Assembly: GCA_943332615.1 (NCBI GenBank)
Contig: CALQQB010000002.1
Coordinates: forward strand, 1 to 64,000
Source of the DNA: Phenylobacterium deserti
GTDB taxonomy: Bacteria; Pseudomonadota; Alphaproteobacteria; Caulobacterales; Caulobacteraceae
Length of the DNA stretch: 64,000 nucleotides
Reading direction: 5' to 3'
The position numbers were made by a program, and so were the translations under genes. Of the stretch, positions 29,271 through 38,504 are shown piece after piece. The notes beneath the pieces were generated by a model. The model searched no databases. It saw only the letters and a list, made by a program, of their open reading frames with translations, and had not been told where the DNA came from. Position 1 is the first letter of the stretch. Each line of letters opens with the position of its first letter.

Positions 29271-29436
29271 CTGTTGATCTTCCTCACCGCAGGCATGATC
29301 TGCCCCACTTCGGTCAAGGAGGGACCGCGCTATTGTTCGAGGTAACCCGAGCGTTCCATCAACTGCGCAAGCGCGCATTCTGGCGCGCAAATGCGCCACC
29401 GACTTCCAGGCCTGCGCCGCCCGGCATGAAGATGCT

Positions 29437-29490
29437 GGATTACGGTGGATTGCGGTGACGTGGATTACGGCGACAGTGTCACCGTAATCC
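29437..29490. repeat. GGATTACGG repeat cluster with hairpin
   Basis: TGGATTACGG occurs at 29436-29445 and 29461-29470, and its inverse CCGTAATCC at 29482-29490. GGATTACGGCGA and TCACCGTAATCC form a stem with one mismatch around a short loop. Another copy of TGGATTACGG is at 25307-25316, at the other end of the autotransporter gene. Confidence 0.5.
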
Positions 29491-29507
29491 GCACTAACCG
29501 GCCCTAT

Positions 29508-29550
29508 TCAATCCCGCTCATCCCAGTATTCGCCGGGATGAGCGGTTGAA
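29508..29550. repeat. CCGCTCATCCC palindromic repeat, copy 1
   Basis: CCGCTCATCCC (29514-29524) pairs perfectly with GGGATGAGCGG (29535-29545); TTCAA/TTGAA extends the stem outside a two-base bulge. The same arms occur at 61739-61865, so this is a dispersed palindromic repeat. Here it lies between thiG and the autotransporter gene. Confidence 0.6.
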
Positions 29551-29609
29551 AGGCGTGATCAGGAATTGGGTCCGGGATGACGATGGGCGAGAGGCGCCCC
29601 GGCGACCGC

Positions 29610-30407
29610 CTAGATCAGCCCGCTCAACGGTGACGACGCATCGGCATACATCCGCTTGGGCATCCGCCCGGCCAGGAAGGCTTCCCGCCCGGCAATGACC
29701 GCGTGTTTCATGGCATTGGCCATGCGGATCGGGTCCTTGGCCTCGGCGATGGCGGTGTTCATCAGGACGGCGTCGCAGCCGAGTTCCATGGAGATCACCG
29801 CGTCGGAGGCGGTGCCGACGCCGGCGTCCACCAGCACCGGCACCTTGGTCTGTTCCAGGATCAGGCCCAGGTTCAGCAGGTTCTGGATGCCGCGGCCGGA
29901 GCCGATGGGGGCGGCGGCCGGCATGATGGCGGCGGCGCCGGCGTCCTCCAGCTTCTTGGCGTAGACCGGGTCGTCCGAGCAGTAGACCATCACCTGGAAG
30001 CCCTCGGCTATCAGCAGCTTCAGCGCCCGCAGCGTCTCTTCCATGTCGGGCAGCAGGTGCTTGGTGTTGGACAGCACCTCCAGCTTCACCAGGTCCCAGC
30101 CCCCGGCCTCGCGGGCCAGCCGCAGGGTGCGCACCGCGTCCTCCCCGGTGAAGCAGCCCGCCGTGTTCGGAAGAAAGGTGAAGCGGTCGGGCTTCACATA
30201 ATCGACCAGCATCGGCTGACTGGGGTCCGACAGGTTCACGCGGCGCAGGGCCACGGTGACGATCTCGGCTCCGGCGGCCTCGGCGGCGGCGGCGTTCTGG
30301 GCGTAGTCCTTGTACTTGCCGGTGCCGACGATCAGCCGCGAGCGGAAGGTGCGGCCGGCGACGGTCCAGGTATCGTCTTTGGCAGGGGTGTGGGTCGCGC
30401 CGTCCAA
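29610..30407 (-). CDS. thiG: Thiazole synthase
   Basis: A 265-residue TIM-barrel enzyme that forms the thiazole ring of thiamine from deoxyxylulose phosphate, dehydroglycine and ThiS-thiocarboxylate. Visible: [26 protein letters not shown] in the first half; [30 protein letters not shown] (phosphate site); [10 protein letters not shown]; and [12 protein letters not shown]. Start is proposed at TTG 30407, which is separated by one base from the thiS stop and has GGAGG (within the last codons of thiS) eight bases upstream. Longer versions overlap thiS and lack family character. The two genes form one operon. Confidence 0.94.
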   Translation of the reverse strand: MDGATHTPAKDDTWTVAGRTFRSRLIVGTGKYKDYAQNAAAAEAAGAEIVTVALRRVNLSDPSQPMLVDYVKPDRFTFLPNTAGCFTGEDAVRTLRLAREAGGWDLVKLEVLSNTKHLLPDMEETLRALKLLIAEGFQVMVYCSDDPVYAKKLEDAGAAAIMPAAAPIGSGRGIQNLLNLGLILEQTKVPVLVDAGVGTASDAVISMELGCDAVLMNTAIAEAKDPIRMANAMKHAVIAGREAFLAGRMPKRMYADASSPLSGLI

Positions 30408-30408
30408 G

Positions 30409-30609
30409 TCAGCCGCCTCCAATGAAATGTACGATCTCGATCCGGTCGCCGTCGGCCAGGGGGGTCTTCGCATAGGCCGATCGCGGCACGATCTCCAGGT
30501 TCCGCTCCACCGCCACCTTCCGGGTGTCGAGCCCCAGCGCGAACACCAGCGCCGCCACGTCGGTGACGTCGGAAAAGGCGCGGGTCTCTCCGTTGATGGT
30601 CAGTTGCAA
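30409..30609 (-). CDS. thiS: Sulfur carrier protein ThiS
   Basis: A 66-residue ubiquitin-like protein ending in the required Gly-Gly (HFIGGG), whose C-terminus is adenylated and thiocarboxylated to deliver sulfur to ThiG. Starts MQLTINGE at 30609. The stop is one base from the thiG start. No TPP riboswitch can fit in the 76-base gap to the divergent aroQ gene. Confidence 0.93.
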   Translation of the reverse strand: MQLTINGETRAFSDVTDVAALVFALGLDTRKVAVERNLEIVPRSAYAKTPLADGDRIEIVHFIGGG

Positions 30610-30685
30610 GGGGCGCTCCGGTCGGTTTGCTTGTGGCCTCCGCCGGGCGCCGTTACAAGGGCCCCGGAATCGACGGCGGAGCTCA

Positions 30686-31123
30686 ATGCCGAAACCGATC
30701 TATGTGCTGAGCGGCCCCAACCTCAACCTGTTGGGGACCCGCGAGCCGGAGATTTACGGACATCAGACCCTGGAGGACGTCCGCGGCCTATGCGAGGCTC
30801 GCGCGGAGTCTTTCGGGTTCGAAGTCGTGTTCCGGCAATCCAACCATGAGGGCGTGCTGGTGGACTGGATCCAGGAGGCGCGGACCGCCGCCAGCGCCTT
30901 GGTGCTGAACCCCGCCGCCTATGGCCACACCTCGATCGCTATTCTCGACGCGCTGAAGATGCTGGAGATTCCGGTGGTGGAATGCCACCTGTCGAACCCG
31001 GCCGCGCGCGAAGCCTTTCGCGACAAGACCTATGTATCCCTCGCCGCCACCGGGGTTGTGTCCGGCTTTGGCGGCGCGAGCTATGAACTGGCCGTCGAGG
31101 CCGCCGCGGGCCTGGCCCGCTAG
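30686..31123 (+). CDS. aroQ: 3-dehydroquinate dehydratase, type II
   Basis: A 145-residue dodecameric enzyme of the shikimate pathway, converting 3-dehydroquinate to 3-dehydroshikimate. Visible: [18 protein letters not shown] with the catalytic tyrosine, [26 protein letters not shown] and [16 protein letters not shown]. The start at 30686 (MPKPIYVL) fits family length. It leads the aroQ-accB-accC-aat group, an order common in alphaproteobacteria. Confidence 0.96.
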   Translation: MPKPIYVLSGPNLNLLGTREPEIYGHQTLEDVRGLCEARAESFGFEVVFRQSNHEGVLVDWIQEARTAASALVLNPAAYGHTSIAILDALKMLEIPVVECHLSNPAAREAFRDKTYVSLAATGVVSGFGGASYELAVEAAAGLAR

Positions 31124-31154
31124 ATCTGAACAGAAAGACAAGGGCCCGTTTTCC

Positions 31155-31628
31155 ATGGCTACCTCACTCAAGGCGCCCGCTGACCCGATCGACTCGCGCC
31201 TGGTCCGCAAGCTGGCCGACATCCTCACCGAGACGGGCTTGAGCGAGATCGAGGTCGAACATGACGGCCTGAAGATCCGGGTGGCCCGGCAGCTGATGGC
31301 GGCGCCGGCGGTCCACTACGCGCCGGCCCCGGTCGCCGCGCCCGTGGCCGTGGCTTCGGCAGCCGCCGCGCCCGCCGCCCCGGCCCGCGCCGCCGGCGAG
31401 GAGGTGAAGTCGCCGATGGTGGGCACGGTCTACCTGCAAGCCAGCCCCGGCACGCCGTCCTATGTAAAGGTCGGCGACACCGTCGAGGCCGGCCAGACCC
31501 TGTTCCTGATCGAGGCCATGAAGACCATGAACCCGATCCCCGCACCCCGAGCCGGCAAGATCGTTGCGATCCTGGTCGAGGACGCCCAGCCCGTCGAATA
31601 CGGCGAGCCGCTCGCGATCATCGAGTAG
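31155..31628 (+). CDS. accB: Biotin carboxyl carrier protein of acetyl-CoA carboxylase
   Basis: A 157-residue protein carrying biotin between the carboxylase and transferase of acetyl-CoA carboxylase, the first step of fatty-acid synthesis. An N-terminal helical segment ([23 protein letters not shown]) and an Ala/Pro linker precede the biotinyl domain, whose biotinylated lysine is in EAMKTMN near residue 123. ATG 31155. It ends four bases before accC. Confidence 0.96.
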   Translation: MATSLKAPADPIDSRLVRKLADILTETGLSEIEVEHDGLKIRVARQLMAAPAVHYAPAPVAAPVAVASAAAAPAAPARAAGEEVKSPMVGTVYLQASPGTPSYVKVGDTVEAGQTLFLIEAMKTMNPIPAPRAGKIVAILVEDAQPVEYGEPLAIIE

Positions 31629-31632
31629 CCCC

Positions 31633-32982
31633 ATGTTCGACAAGATCCTCATCGCCAACCGCGGGGAAATAGCCCTGCGCGTACACCGGGCCTGCAAGGA
31701 GATGGGCATCTCCACGGTGGCCGTACACTCCGAGGCGGATTCGTCGGCCATGTGGGTGCGGCTCGCCGACGAGAGCGTCTGCATCGGCCCGGCGCCGGCG
31801 GCCAAGAGCTACCTGCACATCCCCGCGATCATCGCCGCCTGCGAGATCACCGGCGCCCAGGCCGTCCACCCCGGCTACGGCTTCCTGTCGGAAAATGCGC
31901 GGTTTGCGGAGATCGTGAACGCCCACGGCTTCACCTTCATCGGGCCGAAGCCCGAGCACATCCGGATGATGGGCGACAAGATCACCGCCAAGCAGGCGGT
32001 GAAGGCCGCCGGCATCCCCGTAGTGCCCGGCTCCGATGGCGCCATCACCACGGAAGAAGAGGCCATCGCGGCCGCCGCCGAGATCGGCTTCCCGGTGCTG
32101 ATCAAGGCCGCGGCCGGCGGTGGTGGGCGCGGGATGAAGGTCGCCCAGACGCCCGACGACCTGATCGAAGCCGTCCAGACCGCCCGGACGGAAGCCAAGG
32201 CGGCGTTCGGCGACGACGCGGTCTACATGGAACGCTACCTCCAGACGCCAAGGCACATCGAGCTGCAGGTGATCGCCGACAGTTTCGGCAACGTCTGCCA
32301 CCTGGGCGAACGCGACTGTTCCCTGCAGCGCCGCCACCAGAAGGTGCTGGAGGAGGCCCCCTCCCCGGCCATCGACGCCGCCACCCGCGCCCGCATCGGC
32401 AAGGTGGTGGTCGATGCGATCCGGGCCATCGGCTATCTGGGCGTCGGCACCATCGAGTTCCTGTACGAGAACGGCGAGTTCTTCTTCATCGAGATGAACA
32501 CCCGCCTGCAGGTAGAGCATCCGGTCACCGAGGCGATCACCGGCATCGACCTGGTCCGCGAACAGATCCGCATCGCCGCCGGCCTGCCGCTGTCGTTCAC
32601 GCAAGGCGAAATCATCTTCGAGGGCCACGCGATCGAGTGCCGCGTGAACGCCGAGCACCCGAAGACCTTCGCCCCCTCGCCCGGCCTGGTCACCGACTAC
32701 CACGCCCCCGGCGGCCTGGGCGTGCGCATGGATAGCGCCCTCTACGCCGGCTATTCGATCCCGCCCTATTACGACAGCCTGGTGGGCAAGCTGATCGTCC
32801 ACGGCCGCGACCGGGCCGAGTGCATCGCGCGCCTGAACCGCTGCCTGGGTGAGATCGTGGTCGGTGGCATCGACACCAACATCCCGCTGTTCCAGGAGTT
32901 GTTGCAGCAGCCGGACATCCTGGCCGGGACGTACGACATCCACTGGCTGGAACGCTGGATGGCGAGCCAGGCGGCGGGCTGA
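31633..32982 (+). CDS. accC: Biotin carboxylase subunit of acetyl-CoA carboxylase
   Basis: A 449-residue ATP-grasp enzyme that carboxylates the biotin of AccB. Visible: [13 protein letters not shown] at the N-terminus, [11 protein letters not shown], the glycine-rich ATP loop [22 protein letters not shown], and the catalytic [14 protein letters not shown]. The length is exactly that of the family. It is tightly coupled to accB (four-base gap). Confidence 0.97.
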   Translation: MFDKILIANRGEIALRVHRACKEMGISTVAVHSEADSSAMWVRLADESVCIGPAPAAKSYLHIPAIIAACEITGAQAVHPGYGFLSENARFAEIVNAHGFTFIGPKPEHIRMMGDKITAKQAVKAAGIPVVPGSDGAITTEEEAIAAAAEIGFPVLIKAAAGGGGRGMKVAQTPDDLIEAVQTARTEAKAAFGDDAVYMERYLQTPRHIELQVIADSFGNVCHLGERDCSLQRRHQKVLEEAPSPAIDAATRARIGKVVVDAIRAIGYLGVGTIEFLYENGEFFFIEMNTRLQVEHPVTEAITGIDLVREQIRIAAGLPLSFTQGEIIFEGHAIECRVNAEHPKTFAPSPGLVTDYHAPGGLGVRMDSALYAGYSIPPYYDSLVGKLIVHGRDRAECIARLNRCLGEIVVGGIDTNIPLFQELLQQPDILAGTYDIHWLERWMASQAAG

Positions 32983-33001
32983 CCGCCGCTTCGGCAGCGG
33001 T
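32982..33001 (+). terminator. UUCG hairpin after accC
   Basis: ACCGCCGC-TTCG-GCAGCGGT (one mismatch) begins at the accC stop codon. No U-tract follows, so it may attenuate or stabilise rather than terminate; aat starts only 12 bases later. Confidence 0.4.
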
Positions 33002-33013
33002 TACACCAGCGCC

Positions 33014-33793
33014 ATGTCCGCGTTCGACGCCCGCGACCTGCTCGACTGCTACGCCCGCGGCGTTTTCCCGATGGCCGATGCGCGGGGTGATGCGCGGGTC
33101 TTCCTGGTCGACCCGGAGCAGCGCGGCGTGCTGCCGCTGGGCGGCTTCCACGTCTCGCACCGGATGGCGCGGACAGTGCGGGCCGAGCCGTTCGAGGTGC
33201 GGGTGGATACGGCCTTCCACGGGGTGATCCTGCAATGCGCCGCCTCCGGGCCCGGCCGGACCCAGACCTGGATCAACCGGCCGATCGAGCGGCTGTACCT
33301 GCAACTGCACCGGCTGGGCCGGGCCCACAGCGTCGAGTGCTGGCAGGACGGCGAACTGGTCGGCGGCCTCTACGGGGTGTCGCTACAGGGCGCGTTCTTC
33401 GGGGAGAGCATGTTCTCGCGGCGGCGCGACGCGTCGAAGGTGGCGTTGGTGCATCTGGTCGGGCGGCTGATCGCGGGCGGCTACATCCTGCTCGACGCCC
33501 AGTTCATGACCGAGCACCTGCGCCAGTTCGGCGCCCAGGAGATCGCGAGAGCCGACTACCACCGGCAGCTGGCGGCGGCGCTGGAGGTGGAGGCGGACTT
33601 CTACGCGATCGGCGCGGGCGCCGCGGGCTTGGGGGCCGGCTCAACCGTCGGCGGCGGTTCAGCCGCCTTGGACGCGGGCGTCGCGGCCAGCGGGGCCTCT
33701 GGTGGCTTGGGGGCCGGCCTGGCGGCGGGGCGCGGCGCGGCGACGGGGATCAGCGGTGCGCTCTGCCTGCAACTGATCGCCCAGGCGTCGTAG
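33014..33793 (+). CDS. aat: Leucyl/phenylalanyl-tRNA-protein transferase
   Basis: A 259-residue enzyme that adds Leu or Phe to N-terminal Lys/Arg of proteins, marking them for ClpAP (N-end rule). Visible: [10 protein letters not shown]; the GG(F) element [49 protein letters not shown] (catalytic core); and [15 protein letters not shown]. The family fold ends near residue 200. The last 55 residues are low-complexity Gly/Ala/Ser that extend 193 bases into the opposite-strand DUF2155 gene, probably a stop-loss tail. Start at 33014. Confidence 0.92.
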   Translation: MSAFDARDLLDCYARGVFPMADARGDARVFLVDPEQRGVLPLGGFHVSHRMARTVRAEPFEVRVDTAFHGVILQCAASGPGRTQTWINRPIERLYLQLHRLGRAHSVECWQDGELVGGLYGVSLQGAFFGESMFSRRRDASKVALVHLVGRLIAGGYILLDAQFMTEHLRQFGAQEIARADYHRQLAAALEVEADFYAIGAGAAGLGAGSTVGGGSAALDAGVAASGASGGLGAGLAAGRGAATGISGALCLQLIAQAS

Positions 33794-34356
33794 GTGGCGT
33801 GCTGCAGGGGGTTCAACGCCGGCGATGAGGCGTACATCCAACCCTTGAACGCCTGCTTCGACGGCGGGGTCAGGCGACCAGGTTGCGCGCGCGGCTGGGA
33901 GTCGATGGTCAGGTAGACGACGGAGTCCTGGATGGGCTCCTCCGGCGCGGACCGTTCACAGGCGCGGACCGTGAACACCAGCCCCTTCCAGCGCACTGGC
34001 GCATTGACCTTGGCCTCGAAGCGCAGGGTCTCGGCGGTGACCTTGTCCAGGGCCTGCATCACGGCGATGTCGTAGCGGTTGCGCCGGGTGACGGTCTCGA
34101 CCGGCTTTTCGGTGACCACCGCTTTGGGCGGCGGCGGCGCGACTTCTGGCGCCGCGGCGACCGGCGCGGGCGTCGAGGGCGTCACAGATAGCGTCTCACT
34201 GGGCGCCACGGCCTTGGGCGTCACGGGCGGCTCTACGGGACCCGGGGCTTGCTGGGCTGTCGGCTGGGCATCGACCATCACGCCAAGGCCGGTCGCCAGC
34301 ACGAGCCCCAGCGCGCCGCTGCGGATGAACCGTGTCGAGGTGCGCACGCGGCCCAC
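33601..34356 (-). CDS. DUF2155 secreted protein
   Basis: A 251-residue exported protein (signal segment [17 protein letters not shown]). After a Pro/Val/Ala-rich linker comes the DUF2155 domain: a predicted beta-sandwich with [37 protein letters not shown] and a terminal CRQS. The last 60 residues are Ala/Pro-rich and overlap the aat tail in antisense. DUF2155 genes are regular neighbours of NDUFA12 and aat in alphaproteobacteria; the function is not known to me. Confidence 0.87.
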   Translation of the reverse strand: MGRVRTSTRFIRSGALGLVLATGLGVMVDAQPTAQQAPGPVEPPVTPKAVAPSETLSVTPSTPAPVAAAPEVAPPPPKAVVTEKPVETVTRRNRYDIAVMQALDKVTAETLRFEAKVNAPVRWKGLVFTVRACERSAPEEPIQDSVVYLTIDSQPRAQPGRLTPPSKQAFKGWMYASSPALNPLQHATYDAWAISCRQSAPLIPVAAPRPAARPAPKPPEAPLAATPASKAAEPPPTVEPAPKPAAPAPIA

Positions 34357-34358
34357 GG

Positions 34359-34763
34359 CTATTCCGGCGTCCAGGCCTCATAGTCGCCGGTGGCGCGCTG
34401 GCGCTCCCCGCCCCGCGAGAGCGCCCCCTGCGGCTTGTAGGCGTAGATGGTGCCGGTGAGGTTCGGCAGATGGGGCTTTTCCCACGACTTCAGCAGGAAC
34501 GGCTCCTTGGTCGGCGGCTCGTCGAACGTGTAGCGCAGCCAGCCGTGCCACTCGGCCGTCACCTTCGAGGCGTCGGCGTAACCCTTGTAGATCACCCAGC
34601 GCCGCTTGCGGCCGCGGTCGTAACTGTCGCGGTCGTCGCGGGCCTCATAGTACTTGTTGCCGAGCTCATCGGTCCCGACGAAGCGACCGCGCCGCCAGGT
34701 GGTGAAGTGGATGCCGGGCGTGGCGCCGTTCCACCAGGTGAAGATGGTCTTCAGGACGGACAA
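34359..34763 (-). CDS. NADH-quinone oxidoreductase accessory subunit NDUFA12
   Basis: A 134-residue homologue of the mitochondrial complex I supernumerary subunit NDUFA12 (B17.2). Visible: FTWWNGATPGIHFTTW; RRGRFVGTDELGNKYYE; RRWVIYKGYADASKVTAEWHGWLRYTFDEPP; and a C-terminal YKPQGALSRGGERQRATGDYEAWTPE, all characteristic. It docks on the peripheral arm of complex I. Two bases separate its stop from the DUF2155 start. Confidence 0.95.
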   Translation of the reverse strand: MSVLKTIFTWWNGATPGIHFTTWRRGRFVGTDELGNKYYEARDDRDSYDRGRKRRWVIYKGYADASKVTAEWHGWLRYTFDEPPTKEPFLLKSWEKPHLPNLTGTIYAYKPQGALSRGGERQRATGDYEAWTPE

Positions 34764-34850
34764 TTGAGGCCCTTCGAGGTCGCGAATTCGGCCGGACTAT
34801 AGGGGTGTGGCCGGGGGGCGTCCAGCAGAGCCCGCGCCCGGTCTTTCTTA

Positions 34851-34894
34851 CAATATGTTGGGGATAGGCTATCGGCCGCACCCAACATCTATTG
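34851..34894. promoter_or_regulatory. Inverted repeat ahead of the NrdJ-like gene
   Basis: ATGTTGGG (34855-34862) and CCCAACAT (34881-34888) are perfect inverted arms, and CAAT/ATTG extends them outside a two-base bulge. The dyad lies about 55 bases before the NrdJ-like start, in the only non-coding gap between it and NDUFA12. It does not match the NrdR box I know (ACACwATATATwGTGT). Confidence 0.4.
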
Positions 34895-34944
34895 CAGCAG
34901 CCGCGAGCCAGGGCCTAGCCTCGCGCGCTATAGGGAGTCGGCGC

Positions 34945-37395
34945 ATGGACACGGGCACGTCACGCGCGGGGATCGAGGGGCGCACCCTCGAGCTCGGCGA
35001 CCGGCTCGTGGAGGTCGAGGCGCCGGCGCACTTCAGCCATGCGCGCGTCGAGGCGTGGATCGACTGGGCTGGCGGGCGCAGCGACCTGAGCGCGGCGATC
35101 GGCGAGTACGCCGATGCCCTGGCGGACCAGGCCCAGGCCCGGGGGCTGACCAACGGCCTGCGGAGCCACATCCGATTCCGTGACGCTGTCGCCGAGGCGA
35201 TGCTGCTGGGCGCCCTTGCGCTCGCGCCCGGTCGGACGCCGCTGGCAGTCCTGCGGCCGGGGGCCGGCCCCCTGGACGACCTGGTCGCCGCCCATCGGGG
35301 CTGTGAGGCCGCGCAGGCCGCAGCCGGGCTGATTCGCGCGCGCTTGCAGGCGGTGATGGACGCCATCACCCGCTGCGAGGGCGACGCCGAGGCCTGCGCC
35401 GACCCTGCCCGCAACACCAGCCTGGCCCGCGCCGCCGAGGCCGCACGCGCGGCCGGCGCCAGCGACGCGATGATCCTGGAGGCCGCAGCTCTGGCGCGGG
35501 CCGGTGAGACCGGCTGGTCCTGCTCCGCGCCGCCGCCGCCTTTGGCCACACCCGTCGTGGCCTCGGCCGACACGGATCTGGCCCTGGCGCGGGCGGCCTG
35601 GACGACCGGGCGAGTGATCGCCGCGCGACCGCACACCGCGACGGCCATCGCGGAGGGCTCCAGCCTGCCGACCGCCGGAATCGAGCTGATGGCCTTCTGG
35701 CGCGACGGCGCCTTCGACGCTGGCGCCATGGCGGAAGCGACGGTGCTGGCGGTGACGGCCCTGGCGGCGGGAACGGATGGACCGCTGCGGATCGGGCTGG
35801 GCGGGCTGGGCGACTGGCTGGCGGCCCACGGCCTCGATTATGACAGCGACCCGGCACGGCAGGCGGCGAAGACCCTGTTCCTGGCGGCCCGCACGGCGGT
35901 GGCCGAGCTGGAGGTGGACGTCCGGTTCGGTCTGGTCAGCGATGCCGACCTGGCCCTGCGGCTGGGCTGCCGGTTGGACGCCGCACCCTGGTCCGGGCCT
36001 GTCACGGTGGCCGAGCTGGCCGGTGGAGAAACCGTGCGCGTGCTCTCGGAGGCCGCCGTGCTGGGCCTCGCGGCCACGGGCCTCGACGCCGAGACCGCGC
36101 AGGCTATGCTGTTGGGCCACCGCAGCCTGGCCGACGCGCCCGGCGTGGGTGTGCCGGCGCTGACGGCGCGCGGCTTCAGCGACCTGGAGATCGAGGCCGT
36201 GCAGGCCGAATTGCCCTTCGTGCGCGCGCTGGCCCAAGCCTTCGCGCCGGCTGTGCTGGGCGAAGGCTTCCTGCGCGACGTGCTGGGCGCCACGGCCGGG
36301 CAGCTGGCCGATCCGCAACTGGATGTCCTGGCGCTGGCCGGCTTCACTCGCGACGAGATTGCGGCGGCGGAGGCCCACGTCCTGGGCGCCGAAAGCCTAG
36401 TCGAGGCGCCCGACCTCACCGACCACCAGCGAGGTGTGTTCCGCACGGCCGAGCAGATCGGCCCGGCGGCGCGAGCCGCGATGCTGGCCAGCCTCGCGGC
36501 CGTGCTGGACGTGCCCCCGGTGCTCGACGTCGCCCTGCCCTGGGATGCGTCGCTGGCGGCGGTGCAGGCGCTGCTGGCCGACTCCCTCATCGCCGTGCGC
36601 CCCCGCCGCGCGTTGGCGCCGGCCGCCCTGCGCCTCGACATTCCGGCGGTCGCGGACCTGGTCGTGCGGCCGCCACAGCCCGAGCCGCAGGAACGCATCG
36701 TCGAGCGGATCGTGGAGCGCGACCGCACCCGCCAGAAGCTGCCTGACCGCCGCAAGGGCTACATCCAGAAGGCGGCCGTGGGCGGCCACAAGGTCTATCT
36801 GCACACCGGCGAATACGACGACGGCCAGCTGGGCGAGATCTTCATCGACATGCACAAGGAAGGCGCCGCCTTCCGCTCGCTGATGAATAACTTCGCGATC
36901 GCGATCTCCATGGGCCTGCAATATGGCGTGCCGCTGGACGAGTTCGTGGACGCCTTCGTCTTCACCCGCTTTGAACCCGCCGGGCCGGTGACCGGCAACG
37001 ACACCGTGCGGTCGGCCACCTCGATCCTCGACTACATCTTCCGCGAGCTGGGGATCAGCTACCTGGGCCGCGGCGACCTGGGCAGCCCAGACGCGGGCGA
37101 GCTTAACGCCGACGGTCTCGGACGCGGGAAGGCCGACGCGGTGGGCGCCGAACAGGCCGAGCCCGAGCCGCAACCGGTCTCACACTTCATCTCCCGTGGC
37201 TTCGCCCGCGGGGCGGCCCCGGACAACCTGGTGTTCCTGCCCAGCGCGGGCCGCCCGTCAGGTCCTGCGGCAAATGGCGCCGCTGAGGTGTGTGCGGCCT
37301 GCGGCGATATCGCGGTCGTGCGCAAGGGCCAGGCCCTGATCTGCGAGACGTGCGGGGCCAGAGCCAGTCGCGCACCGGCCGACCAAGCGGGCTAA
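34945..37395 (+). CDS. Degenerate homologue of B12-dependent ribonucleotide reductase (NrdJ-like pseudoenzyme)
   Basis: An 816-residue protein. The last 250 residues match class II reductase NrdJ almost word for word: [61 protein letters not shown] and a terminal zinc ribbon CAAC...CETC. Upstream pieces align with the NrdJ barrel in order ([62 protein letters not shown]), but the NPCSE segment with its catalytic cysteine is missing, and so is the C-terminal redox cysteine pair. The family is about 1200 residues, so about a third has gone. Ribonucleotide reduction is unlikely; a regulatory or scaffolding role is inference. GGGAG precedes ATG 34945. Confidence 0.8.
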   Translation: MDTGTSRAGIEGRTLELGDRLVEVEAPAHFSHARVEAWIDWAGGRSDLSAAIGEYADALADQAQARGLTNGLRSHIRFRDAVAEAMLLGALALAPGRTPLAVLRPGAGPLDDLVAAHRGCEAAQAAAGLIRARLQAVMDAITRCEGDAEACADPARNTSLARAAEAARAAGASDAMILEAAALARAGETGWSCSAPPPPLATPVVASADTDLALARAAWTTGRVIAARPHTATAIAEGSSLPTAGIELMAFWRDGAFDAGAMAEATVLAVTALAAGTDGPLRIGLGGLGDWLAAHGLDYDSDPARQAAKTLFLAARTAVAELEVDVRFGLVSDADLALRLGCRLDAAPWSGPVTVAELAGGETVRVLSEAAVLGLAATGLDAETAQAMLLGHRSLADAPGVGVPALTARGFSDLEIEAVQAELPFVRALAQAFAPAVLGEGFLRDVLGATAGQLADPQLDVLALAGFTRDEIAAAEAHVLGAESLVEAPDLTDHQRGVFRTAEQIGPAARAAMLASLAAVLDVPPVLDVALPWDASLAAVQALLADSLIAVRPRRALAPAALRLDIPAVADLVVRPPQPEPQERIVERIVERDRTRQKLPDRRKGYIQKAAVGGHKVYLHTGEYDDGQLGEIFIDMHKEGAAFRSLMNNFAIAISMGLQYGVPLDEFVDAFVFTRFEPAGPVTGNDTVRSATSILDYIFRELGISYLGRGDLGSPDAGELNADGLGRGKADAVGAEQAEPEPQPVSHFISRGFARGAAPDNLVFLPSAGRPSGPAANGAAEVCAACGDIAVVRKGQALICETCGARASRAPADQAG

Positions 37396-37484
37396 GTCTA
37401 TCGAAGTTACCGCGATTTAAGTGGCGCCCGGGCGTTGCAGAGGCCACTTGTCATGATGTGAAACGACAAGGACACCGCGTTCGG

Positions 37485-38501
37485 ATGACCCGCCTGGTCC
37501 ACCTTCTGGCCACCTCGGCCGTCGCCTGCGCGATCGCGGGCGGCGCTCAGGCCGGAGACAGGGAGATCCCTCGTCAGGTGTCGTTCGGCGGGTCGTGCGT
37601 GAAGTGCGAGCTGTCCGGCCGCAACCTCTCCGGCGCCCGGATCATCGGGGCCAACTTCTCGTACTCGACGCTGGTGGGCGCCGTCCTGCGCGACGCCAAA
37701 TTCCAGGCCTCGGTGTTCGTGGGCGCCGACCTGACCAAGGCCGACCTTTCCGACGCGTCGATGACCGGCGCCAATTTCTCAGGCGCCAATCTCACGTCCG
37801 CCCGGCTGCGCTCAGCCGAAGCCAATGGCGTGGTGTTCAACTCGGCCAATCTGACGCGGGCCGACCTTTCCGACACCGAAGCCACGGGCGCGTCTTTCGT
37901 TCGCGCCATCCTGACCAATGTGACCCTGAAATCGGCCACGCTTCGCGGGGTGCAGTTTGAACTGGCCGACCTGAACCGGGCCGTTATGAACGACATCGAG
38001 GCGACCGGCGCCAACTTCGGCCGCGCCCACCTGAACGGCGCGATCCTGAAGGACGCCAGCCTGCAGGGCGCCAACTTCGCACGGGCCGACGCCAATGGCG
38101 CGACGTTTCAGGACGCCGACATGACTGGCGCCATCCTCACCAGCGGCGACTTCAGCCACGCTTCGTTCCGCTCGACCGACCTGACCGGCGCGAACCTGTC
38201 CGGCGCCACCTTCGACGGAGCGGATTTCAAGGATGCGGACATCTCCCGAACCCTGCTGATCGGCGTGGACCTGTCAGGCGTTCGCGGCCTGACCCAGGAC
38301 CAGGTGGACGAAGCCTGCGCCGACGGCCGCACCAAGCTGCCCCGGGGGCTGACCGCCCGCAGCTGCGCCGGCAGCGCCCGCTGGATCATGCACCGCGACC
38401 AGCCGCGGCCGCGGATCACGATGATCCCCTCGATGCCGGCCCCTCCGGTCGCCCCCGCCCCGCCGGCAGCACCCCGCTACACGACGCCCGGTACGCGCTA
38501 A
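37485..38501 (+). CDS. Secreted pentapeptide-repeat protein
   Basis: A 338-residue protein with a signal peptide (LVHLLATSAVACAIAGGAQA). A short segment with a CxxC (GSCVKCELSG) opens an almost unbroken array of A(D/N)LxxA-type pentapeptides from residue 45 to about 265 (GANFSGANLTSARLRSAEA...), which should fold as a right-handed quadrilateral beta-helix. The C-terminus is Pro/Ala-rich. Export is unusual only in that many pentapeptide proteins are cytosolic. No partner is evident; it converges with aspS, three bases apart. Confidence 0.9.
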   Translation: MTRLVHLLATSAVACAIAGGAQAGDREIPRQVSFGGSCVKCELSGRNLSGARIIGANFSYSTLVGAVLRDAKFQASVFVGADLTKADLSDASMTGANFSGANLTSARLRSAEANGVVFNSANLTRADLSDTEATGASFVRAILTNVTLKSATLRGVQFELADLNRAVMNDIEATGANFGRAHLNGAILKDASLQGANFARADANGATFQDADMTGAILTSGDFSHASFRSTDLTGANLSGATFDGADFKDADISRTLLIGVDLSGVRGLTQDQVDEACADGRTKLPRGLTARSCAGSARWIMHRDQPRPRITMIPSMPAPPVAPAPPAAPRYTTPGTR

Positions 38502-38504
38502 GGG

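Noticed and set aside
30610..30685. Possible TPP riboswitch before thiS
   Set aside because: The gap to the divergent aroQ gene is only 76 bases and lacks the conserved thi-box sequences.
31618..32943. A 441-codon minus-strand frame across accC
   Set aside because: Antisense shadow of biotin carboxylase.
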